Of a DNA stretch of 64,000 nucleotides, positions 9,310 through 17,300 are shown one piece after another (position 1 is the first letter of the stretch; each line of letters starts with the position of its first letter). The DNA lies in assembly GCA_002863045.1 (NCBI GenBank), contig PKDH01000032.1, forward strand, positions 1 through 64,000, in the 5' to 3' direction. This DNA is from Legionella sp. GTDB lineage: Bacteria; Pseudomonadota; Gammaproteobacteria; Legionellales; Legionellaceae. Both the position numbers and the translations under genes were made by a program. The notes beneath the pieces are model-generated. The model did no database searches, was not told the origin of the DNA, and saw only the letters and a program-made list of their open reading frames with translations.

Positions 9310-9816
9310 TTGTTAGAGCAAGACCGCTATCAACTTAGTCATAAACGCTATGTTCTTTGTATGCTATGTTTAATCCTATTCTTGGGATTAACGTTTCTAT
9401 CCTTTTATTTATTGCCATTTTTTGGGTTTGGTTGGCGTTACAATGTGCCTGAATTTGTTATTGGTTTACAACATCAACTAACCTTAAATTATCAGTTATC
9501 GCTCAATCAAGCGCATGCCGTAATTTTAGCAAGTATGTTGTGCTTGGCCGTAGGTTTTGGCTATTTAGCCAGCAGATTATCGAATCAAATAGAGTTAAAA
9601 GGCTTTAAAGCCGATAAACTCATCACATTAGAACCCACCCATAAGCCTAAGCGTTATGAGATACGCAAAACTCTAAGCTTTGGGGTAAGGTTGCTTATTA
9701 TCTTGTTGTTGGTATTTTTAAGTACCCTAATAGTTCATGCACTTATCACCGATACTACCCCAAGGCCTACCACATTTAAGCCCACCATGCTTAGGAGCAG
9801 CAATGAAGCTATTTAA
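9310..9816 (+). CDS. Membrane protein of unknown function
   Basis: I do not recognise this protein. It has about 168 residues with three hydrophobic segments: near residues 18-42 (the stretch around LCLILFLGLTFLSFYLL), 70-90 (AVILASMLCLAVGFGYLA) and 123-143 (LLIILLLVFLSTLIVHAL), and a basic loop between the second and third. The start is placed at TTG 9310 because AAAGGG lies 9 bases upstream; TTG 9292 is the alternative. The last 14 bases overlap the following Sel1-like gene, so the two are probably translated together. It is divergent from ppsR. Confidence 0.65.
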   Translation: MLEQDRYQLSHKRYVLCMLCLILFLGLTFLSFYLLPFFGFGWRYNVPEFVIGLQHQLTLNYQLSLNQAHAVILASMLCLAVGFGYLASRLSNQIELKGFKADKLITLEPTHKPKRYEIRKTLSFGVRLLIILLLVFLSTLIVHALITDTTPRPTTFKPTMLRSSNEAI

Positions 9817-10396
9817 AAATTTAACCATTCGCAAATTAACCAAAAAATTAAAAGCGCTAAAAAAATATCGTGAGCATAATCAAGTCAATGATGAAACTTT
9901 ACAAAAAGAAGTCACGCTATATTTAAAATTAGCCGAAGTTTATTTAGCCTTACAACATCATAAAAAGCACCCCTTTGCCTTTGTAGCCTATAAAGAATGT
10001 CTAAGAGCTGCAGCAGGCCTTGATGATGCTAAAGCACAATATGACTTAGGCCGGCTTTTGTTGGATGAGGCAATATATCGTGATGAGTTAGAAAATCAGG
10101 AGCTCTTGGCCAATATTTATAACCAAAGGCAGCGCGATAATTACTTTGAAGAAGCTCTGGTATGTTTTAAATCCGCTGAAAAATTAGGTTATTTTTTAGC
10201 CAAAAGGTGGCATGGTTTAGCCTATATTAATGGTTGGGGTGTTGAAATAGACAAAGAAAAAGGCTTTGAAATGGTGGTTGCAAGCATTGATGAAGAAAAT
10301 AGTTGGGATAAAGTACCACAAATTTTTGCTGATATCGGCTTAAATAAACCCGAATTTTTCGCTGCATTAGGCAAGCATCGAGTTAAACGCAGTTAA
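9803..10396 (+). CDS. Sel1/TPR-like repeat protein
   Basis: A 197-residue protein beginning at ATG 9803, which has TTAGGAGC upstream; the frame also opens earlier at 9737. After a basic N-terminus (KNLTIRKLTKKLKALKKY) come helical repeats resembling Sel1-like repeats, such as AKAQYDLGRLLLDEA and the later AKRWHGLAYINGWGVEIDKEKG, the last close to the Sel1 consensus. There is no signal peptide, so it is probably cytosolic or delivered by another route. Sel1 repeats mediate protein contacts and are common in Legionellales, but the partner here is unknown. It overlaps the membrane protein gene before it by 14 bases. Confidence 0.6.
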   Translation: MKLFKNLTIRKLTKKLKALKKYREHNQVNDETLQKEVTLYLKLAEVYLALQHHKKHPFAFVAYKECLRAAAGLDDAKAQYDLGRLLLDEAIYRDELENQELLANIYNQRQRDNYFEEALVCFKSAEKLGYFLAKRWHGLAYINGWGVEIDKEKGFEMVVASIDEENSWDKVPQIFADIGLNKPEFFAALGKHRVKRS

Positions 10397-10413
10397 ATAA
10401 TAGGCTTATATTT

Positions 10414-11793
10414 ATGGCGCTAGATAATCAGTTTCAACGTTTAAAGACACAGTTTATAAATTCGCCTTTTGCGTCCATCGCAGCACGAAAACACGACTTA
10501 AAAATACTCAAAACCTTTTTGCAAAACCATGCCAATGAATTGGTTAAGGCGATTGATCAAGATTTTCAAGGAAGAGCCACAGAAGAGACCTTTTTTTTAG
10601 AAATTTTTCCGGCTATCAAAACCATTGATTATTGTATCAAGCATCTTAAATCTTGGTGTAAAACGCAAAAAAGAACAACGCCTTGGTATATGCAACCGGC
10701 GCATTCAAGTTTATTGCCGCAACCTTTGGGTGTGGTCGGTATTATGGTGCCCTGGAATTATCCATTGTTTTTATCGATGGTACCCTTAGCTTATGCTTTG
10801 GCGGCGGGCAATTGCGTTATGATTAAATTTGCCGAGTTTAATCCAAATTTAACGGCTTACCTTGTCAAGTATTTGCTTCCTTTACTAGACCATAAACTTT
10901 ACATGTGTGCCGGCCAAGTTGAACAAGCCAAAGTTTTTAGCCAGTTAGCTTTTGATCATCTACTTTTTACCGGTTCTTCTGAAGTTGGTTCAAAAGTGAT
11001 GCAGGCGGCAAGCACCAATTTAACCCCTGTGACTTTAGAGCTTGGTGGTAAGTCACCGGCGATTATTTCTCAAAGTGTGCAAAAGACGTATCTTAAACGG
11101 TTATTTATGGGCAAACTTTTCAATGCTGGTCAAACATGTGTTGCTCCTGATTATTTGTGGGTAGAAGAGGGCATGCAAGCCATCATTACGACTTTTTTCA
11201 AACAATTTGTTGCTGAGCATTATGGTCATACCATGCAAACCCCTGACTATACGGCCATTATTAATAAGCATCATCACCAAAGACTTGAAGATTTATTGCA
11301 AGATGCCCAAAGCAAAGGTGCTGAAATTATTGAATTCGGTTTTTCCAATGGGTTAAAAATGGCACCAAAGCTTGTGTTTAATTGCCAACCACATATGCGT
11401 ATTTTACAAGAAGAAATCTTTGGCCCCATTTTGCCGGTACGATGTTATCAAGATTTTAATGAGGTACTCGATTTTATACAGCAAGCCGCGCGTCCCTTAG
11501 CGCTTTATTATTTCGGAGAAAACAAAACAGAAATTAACCGGTTAAAATTTGAAACGCATTCAGGCGCATTAACCATCAATGATACGTTGATGCATCTTGC
11601 TAACCATCATTTGCCTTTTGGAGGTGTGGGTCAAAGTGGCATGGGGCAGTATCAAGGTATTGAAGGGTTTCTAACCTTTTCCCATTTAAAACCCATTTTC
11701 AAACAGCATCGCTTTTCACCAATTGCCTGGTTTTATCCGCCTTTTCATCGTCAACTTTTTGCCTGCTTAAAATTTTTTGCAGGAATTAAATAG
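10414..11793 (+). CDS. NAD(P)-dependent aldehyde dehydrogenase (coniferyl aldehyde dehydrogenase-like)
   Basis: Oxidises an aldehyde to the acid. The 459-residue sequence has the class 3-like short form: QPLGVVGIMVPWNYPLFLS, catalytic glutamate E209 in LELGGKSP, nucleophile C242 in NAGQTCVAPDY and EEIFGPILPV. The DY after the cysteine and the hydrophobic C-terminus (FACLKFFAGI) resemble the coniferyl/fatty aldehyde dehydrogenase group. Substrate is not decided by sequence; with the AlkB-like monooxygenase at 38530 a fatty aldehyde is possible, but the genes are far apart. It is followed after 9 bases by an SDR gene, probably the same operon. Confidence 0.88.
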   Translation: MALDNQFQRLKTQFINSPFASIAARKHDLKILKTFLQNHANELVKAIDQDFQGRATEETFFLEIFPAIKTIDYCIKHLKSWCKTQKRTTPWYMQPAHSSLLPQPLGVVGIMVPWNYPLFLSMVPLAYALAAGNCVMIKFAEFNPNLTAYLVKYLLPLLDHKLYMCAGQVEQAKVFSQLAFDHLLFTGSSEVGSKVMQAASTNLTPVTLELGGKSPAIISQSVQKTYLKRLFMGKLFNAGQTCVAPDYLWVEEGMQAIITTFFKQFVAEHYGHTMQTPDYTAIINKHHHQRLEDLLQDAQSKGAEIIEFGFSNGLKMAPKLVFNCQPHMRILQEEIFGPILPVRCYQDFNEVLDFIQQAARPLALYYFGENKTEINRLKFETHSGALTINDTLMHLANHHLPFGGVGQSGMGQYQGIEGFLTFSHLKPIFKQHRFSPIAWFYPPFHRQLFACLKFFAGIK

Positions 11794-11802
11794 AGGAATA
11801 TT

Positions 11803-12612
11803 ATGACTAAAACTGTTTTTATTACGGGTGCCAGTCGCGGTATTGGTCGTGCTATTGCGTTAAAATTTGCACAAGAAATCCAAGCTAATATTATTATTGC
11901 TGCTAAAACGACCAAACCTCATCCAACACTTGAGGGCACCATCTATTCTGTTGCTGAAGAAGTCGAAGCGTTAGGTGCACGTGCGCTACCCATAGCACTT
12001 GATGTGCGTGATGATGAACAAATTACGCAAGCCTTTGCAGAAGTTGCAGATACTTTTGGCAAGCTTGATGTATTAATTAATAATGCGAGTGCCATTCATT
12101 TGGCCAATACGGCAGATATTGCAATGAAGCGCTATGATTTAATGCAAACGGTTAATACACGTGCTACATTTGCTTGTGCTAAAGCGGCACTTCCTTTACT
12201 AAAGCAGGCAGCTCATCCCCATATTGTGACGCTCTCGCCACCTTTAACACTTGAGCCAAAATGGTATGAAAACCATTTAGCTTATACCCTAAGTAAAATG
12301 GGCATGAGCTTATGTACACTAGGTCTAGCTGCAGAGCTTAAAAAAGATAATATTGCGGTCAATTCAGTATGGCCTAAAACCACCATTGCCACGGATGCCA
12401 TTCGTGTACATTTTCCCGAAGCGCTTTTTAAAGCAAGCAGGCATCCTGAGATTGTGGCAGATGCCATATATCTGCTGGCAACCAATCAAATAGGTCATCA
12501 AACAGGTCATTTTTTTACTGACGAGGAAATTTTAACACAAGCTGGTATCACCGATTTTGACGCTTATGCCGTGGATGCCTCACAACCTGCTTATGGTGAT
12601 TTATTTTTATGA
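11803..12612 (+). CDS. Short-chain dehydrogenase, HSDL2-like
   Basis: A 269-residue NAD(P)-dependent oxidoreductase with the classical SDR nucleotide motif TGASRGIG (8-15), NNAS, and catalytic Y161-x3-K165 in YTLSKMG. TLSPPL before the active site and [10 protein letters not shown] after it match the subfamily of hydroxysteroid dehydrogenase-like protein 2, lacking that protein's sterol-carrier domain. Substrate unknown; the pairing with an aldehyde dehydrogenase suggests alcohol/aldehyde or lipid metabolism. Its last 4 bases overlap rnhA (ATGA). Confidence 0.88.
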   Translation: MTKTVFITGASRGIGRAIALKFAQEIQANIIIAAKTTKPHPTLEGTIYSVAEEVEALGARALPIALDVRDDEQITQAFAEVADTFGKLDVLINNASAIHLANTADIAMKRYDLMQTVNTRATFACAKAALPLLKQAAHPHIVTLSPPLTLEPKWYENHLAYTLSKMGMSLCTLGLAAELKKDNIAVNSVWPKTTIATDAIRVHFPEALFKASRHPEIVADAIYLLATNQIGHQTGHFFTDEEILTQAGITDFDAYAVDASQPAYGDLFL

Positions 12613-13046
12613 AAGTACAAATTTTTACAGATGGCGCATGCAAAGGTAATCCAGGCCCAGGCGGATGGGGCGCACTTTTGCGCTTTAACCAACATGAAAA
12701 AACGCTTTTCGGTGGTGAACCGCATACCACCAATAATCGTATGGAGTTAACTGCAGCCATCAAAGCCTTAGAAACATTAAAGAGTCAATGTGTGGTTGAT
12801 TTATACACAGACTCGGACTATTTGCGTCAGGGTATGACCAGCTGGTTGTTACAATGGAAAAAAAAAGGCTGGCTAAACGCACAAAAGCAACCAGTAAAAA
12901 ATCAAGATTTATGGCAGCGTTTGGATGAGCTTGCGCATATCCACACAATTACTTGGCATTGGGTGAAAGGCCATTCAGGACATCCTGAAAATGAAAAAGC
13001 TGATAAGCTCGCCAATCAAGGCATTCAAGCCTGTACCACAAATTAG
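12609..13046 (+). CDS. rnhA: Ribonuclease HI
   Basis: Degrades the RNA strand of RNA-DNA hybrids (primers, R-loops). The 145-residue protein keeps the whole active site: D8 in [14 protein letters not shown]46 in [10 protein letters not shown]68 in YTDSDY and D132 in NEKADKLA; the basic protrusion (WKKKGW) is present. The ATG overlaps the preceding SDR stop. It stands next to dnaQ as in many gammaproteobacteria. Confidence 0.97.
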   Translation: MKVQIFTDGACKGNPGPGGWGALLRFNQHEKTLFGGEPHTTNNRMELTAAIKALETLKSQCVVDLYTDSDYLRQGMTSWLLQWKKKGWLNAQKQPVKNQDLWQRLDELAHIHTITWHWVKGHSGHPENEKADKLANQGIQACTTN

Positions 13047-13054
13047 AGGTTATT

Positions 13055-13759
13055 ATGCGACAAATTATTCTTGATACCGAAACCACTGGTATCAGTCATG
13101 AAGAAGGCCATCGAATCATAGAGATAGGTTGTATTGAATTAGTTGAGCGCCGCTTTACCGGGCGCACGTTTCATGTATACATCAACCCTGAGCGTGAAGT
13201 TGATAAAGGTGCTTTTCAAGTCCATGGTATTAGCAATGAATTTTTACAAGATAAACCACGCTTTGCCACTATCGCTGCAGACTTTATCGATTTTATCAAA
13301 GAAGCTGAGCTTGTCATTCACAATGCCCCTTTTGATGTGGGCTTCCTCAACGCCGAGTTAGCTCGTCTTGACTCAACAAGCAGGCTTGAACAGATGTGTC
13401 AAATTACCGATACGCTTGAGATAGCACGTGCCAAGCATCCAGGGCAGCGTAATAGTTTAGATGCTTTGTGTAAGCGCTATGATGTTGATAATACCCGCAG
13501 GCGCTTTCACGGCGCCTTATTAGATGCCGAGCTACTAGGTTGGGTATATCTTGCGCTAACCGGTGGCCAACGTACTTTATTTTTAGAGGCCGAAGATGAG
13601 CTGACTACCAAGCAACATGACGCAGCCCAAACACATTCTAAGATAACATCGCAAGTTGCAACCAAGGTTGTTTTACCCAATCAAGCCGAACAAGAGGCGC
13701 ACGATAAATTTGTGGCATTGGTTGCAGAGCAAGCAAAAGTTAATCTATGGCAAGATTAG
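13055..13759 (+). CDS. dnaQ: DNA polymerase III epsilon subunit (3'-5' proofreading exonuclease)
   Basis: The 234-residue product has the DEDDh exonuclease motifs: D7/E9 in LDTETTG, HNAPFDVGFLN, and the late HGALLDAELL with catalytic His and Asp. The tail ending in KVNLWQD fits the segment that binds the polymerase alpha subunit. The gene starts 8 bases after rnhA, and the two probably share a transcript that ends at the palindrome just downstream. Confidence 0.97.
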   Translation: MRQIILDTETTGISHEEGHRIIEIGCIELVERRFTGRTFHVYINPEREVDKGAFQVHGISNEFLQDKPRFATIAADFIDFIKEAELVIHNAPFDVGFLNAELARLDSTSRLEQMCQITDTLEIARAKHPGQRNSLDALCKRYDVDNTRRRFHGALLDAELLGWVYLALTGGQRTLFLEAEDELTTKQHDAAQTHSKITSQVATKVVLPNQAEQEAHDKFVALVAEQAKVNLWQD

Positions 13760-13790
13760 TTTGTCTTTAAAAAGAGTTTAATGAATTAAA

Positions 13791-13832
13791 ATTAGGCTAT
13801 ATTTAAGTTATGTGACTTAAATATAGCCTAAT
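13791..13832. terminator. Perfect 18-bp inverted repeat between dnaQ and the L,D-transpeptidase
   Basis: Left arm 13791-13808 and right arm 13815-13832 are exact reverse complements, with loop TATGTG. The stem begins ATTAGGCTAT. It lies 31 bases after the dnaQ stop and ends on the base before ATG 13833. No T-run follows, so it is not a standard intrinsic terminator; a strong 3' hairpin for dnaQ, or a structure hiding the next gene's start, are both possible. Confidence 0.6.
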
Positions 13833-14309
13833 ATGCTTAAAAAAATACTATTTCATGCCGTTGTTCTAAAATATTTAAATCTTGTGTTGATGGCAAGCCT
13901 ACTCATGCTGCCTGGTATCATTTATAGCAAAACATTTGTGTTTAACCCACGTCAACTAACCTGGCAAGCGTTTGATGATGCTGGTCATTTGGTGCGACAA
14001 GGGCGTGCGTCGGGTGGGAGTCGCTTTTGTCGTGATATCAAACGCGCCTGCCGTACGCCATCTGGTACTTATACCATTATTAGTAAGCGAGGTGCTAATT
14101 GCCGGTCTAGTCGATATCCCGTAGGCCGTGGTGGTGCGCCAATGCCTTATTGCATGTTTTTTTCACGTTTTTATGCCATCCATGGTTCGCCTGATGTACC
14201 AAATTACAACGCCAGCCATGGTTGTATTCGGGTAACCCCACGTGACGCCAAATGGCTATCACACCATTTTATGAGTCTAGGTACCAAAGTAGTGGTGAAG
14301 CCTTATTAA
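13833..14309 (+). CDS. Secreted L,D-transpeptidase (YkuD family)
   Basis: Periplasmic enzyme family that forms 3-3 cross-links in peptidoglycan or attaches proteins to it. It has a hydrophobic N-terminal segment (residues 13-30, ending IIYSK) suiting a signal peptide or anchor, then one YkuD domain with HGS at 117-119 and SHGCIRV carrying the catalytic C131. The domain is minimal and there is no LysM or other binding domain. ATG 13833 abuts a long hairpin and lacks a ribosome binding site; ATG 13890 is an in-frame alternative that would still leave a short signal peptide. Confidence 0.85.
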   Translation: MLKKILFHAVVLKYLNLVLMASLLMLPGIIYSKTFVFNPRQLTWQAFDDAGHLVRQGRASGGSRFCRDIKRACRTPSGTYTIISKRGANCRSSRYPVGRGGAPMPYCMFFSRFYAIHGSPDVPNYNASHGCIRVTPRDAKWLSHHFMSLGTKVVVKPY

Positions 14310-14337
14310 CTCACAATCACTTTTCTTTTTGTTGTTT

Positions 14338-17300
14338 CTATACTGAAGCTATGTATTCGCGTATGTCGACACTCTGTTCTCTGGCTACGTTTGGCGATAG
14401 AAAAGCTTGCGAGTCTTCATGCACACTAGAATTTTCTGCATCGAAAAACGAAAGCGAACGTTTTTTCTTTGGGCTTAAAAGCGTATCAACTGCCTCTAAA
14501 GGCGCATCATCTTGGGAAGCAGTCATTAAATCTAGCTGATTTAATGCCATGATATGGTAAGAAAATTTTTCTATTTTTTGATGGTCTTGTTCTTGTTCTT
14601 TAGCTTCTATAGGGTTGGTGTCATGTTGATGCCATACAAATATGCGTTTAAGCGCTTTGACAGTAGCGTCTGACTTTTGGCTTAGCCAGTTGCGGATTCT
14701 AAAGCGATTAATTTTGTGATGAATAGGCCAAAGGATGTTATTTTTTACACGGTTAAGAGATGTTATTTCATTTATATGATTAAGCTTATGCAAACAGTTT
14801 GTTGCGCTAAATGAATTTTGAATGCCACGCATGTAAGAGGTTTGGCAAGCAAAATCGGCTAGTTTACCTTTAATACCCCGCAATTTTATGCTGATGCGTG
14901 GAGATAATTTTGACTCTTGGCGCTGTTCGTTTTCCGGAACTAAACCTTTTTCATCATGCAGATTAAAAAAACAATGATTGGCGATAATCTCTTGTTGTAA
15001 ATCATTGAATACTTTAAAAATCATAGATAAACGTTGGTTTTCAAAATTGTGAATATTATCATCAATAAACTCTTTCACAATTTCTTCATTTTGACCCTGT
15101 TGTAAGTAAGCATTAAATTTTTTTAAATCTTGCGCCATGCCGCTGCCGGTACTTGAAGAGTCGTAGATAACGTCAATTAAATCCGCTAACTCACCTTCGT
15201 CTAGAAGGTCTATGACTACTGAAAATTGTTTTTTTATGATGGGATGATTTAATTTATTAATAACGCGCTGCTTAATAAGCTCGTTAAGCTCAGGTTTGTT
15301 TAAGTGCTCTAGATAGTTATTATCTTGAGGCTCTAAAGTTTTAAAAAATGCATCAGCATCGGTTAACCTGCTCTCTAAATCTTGAACTTCGAAATGTTGC
15401 GCAAAAAACGCTTTAATAATCTCTGGGAAATTAGCTTGTTGTGCATGCTGAAGCTGTAGTTGTTCAGCTAAATTACGTCTTATTTGGTGATCATCTATTA
15501 ACTTTTCACTTATCTTTTTAAAATCTTCTTCATTATAGCCTAGTTGAACTTTTTCCATAAATTGAGCAGAAAGCAAGTAATGATTATATACTTCAATCTC
15601 CATCTCTACCCGAAATACATCTGATTGCTTTTCGAATGAATCAAGTGAATGTAAATCATTTTGATTAAATTCCTGTCTTTCATTTGCGCATAAACAATTT
15701 AATGTATTTAAAAGTTCAAGCAGTGATGTTTGGGGATTATTATCGCTTGATGAGTTGACATATTGTTCAATCTTGTTGATATCATCTTGTTTAACAACTA
15801 AAAAATTGAGTAATTGACGCCCATTGAGATTTTGACAATGTTCAATAAAAAGGGCTCTTCGGTCACCATTTCTGATATGTCTGGCTAAATAAGGGATAAA
15901 TTGGGTTTTTAAATAATCGTCTGGAACTTTGGCAATCATTTCATTATTCAAATAATTGCCAGGCAGGCTTTTTACCTTAGCCATAATTTCTTCAAGCTTT
16001 AAGGTACCATCAGATACAGTATCTTCAATAAAATCAAGCTTTATATCAGCGGCTTGAGCAATATTCTGTGTAAAGATTTTTAAATCTAGCGCGCTATCAT
16101 CCGTATCTAAAAGCACTTTAGCAATGGCCGTAGTGGCTTTATCACCCTCTCGAGGGTTACGAATTTTTTCAACTAAACCTAAATATTGCTCATAAGGAAA
16201 TAATCTTGAAATAAGGTGTAGGAAAGCATCTTCTTTTATCTTTTTTTTAATATAATGTATTTTAACATCTTCAAGATTAACATCTGTTTTCCTTGCCCAA
16301 CCAAAAACACTTTGACCCGCTGCTTGCAATATATGTTTGGCATTATTAAAACTAATTTTCTGACTTTTTTTAATTAAATCTTGCATTTCACAAACCGTTT
16401 TTTCTTTAATTTCTTCAGGATTCTGAGCGCTTGTAACTGTTTGGTTGGTAAGTGTTGATAATATCCAATTTGCTGTTGTCTCAACAGGTTCTTGTTGTGC
16501 TTTGCGTCTTTCTAGCTCATGAAATTGTGTGCTTAAAAAATCTTTAATAGCCTCATCCTTAATTTGCTCTACAAGTTTTTTTCTTTCTGGATAAGGGCAT
16601 AAGTTCAGCATGCCGGCTAAAAGATTATGTTTAAATAAATTCAGTATGTTATTTTGCGTGTCAACATTTAAAGCCTTAAAAGAAGATCTTGATATTTCCT
16701 GCTCTAAGTCATCAATAGCAAGTTTAAATTTTTGAGCTTCGTTTGTAGGATTTTTAATATTCATCTTTGCGCAAAATAAAGCTAAAACATTTTCTTCAGA
16801 AAACGCTGCGTTAGAAGGTTGCGCTTGTTGATTGAGCATGGTGTGAATGAATTCGCGCACGGCGATAGGATTGTTTAATTGCTCATCAAGCTTAGCTTGC
16901 TCATCTGCTATCAAATAAGGCCGCATTTTGTCTTGAACTAATTGGATAAAAAATGGACTGCTTTGTTGAGCTATATATGATTTAGTCTCTGCGCTTAGCT
17001 GGCTTGACTGCTCTAGGTGTCTAACACACACAACATCTTTTTCTTCGATGTGTCGGGTTAATTCCATTTGCTGAAATAAGGCAATGATACATTTTTTGGT
17101 TTCATCTTCAGTGATGTGCTCATCGCGCAATTGCTGAATTAAATGTTTATTTTTGTATAAAAAACTGACGATATCAGTTTCATTATCTAACGCTGTTTTC
17201 GCATACTCGTAATACTCTTGATGTATAAATTTTAACAATATAGGTTTTATGGTGTTATCAATGTGCGTTTGAGCTTTTTTATATAATGAGTCTTGCAAAT

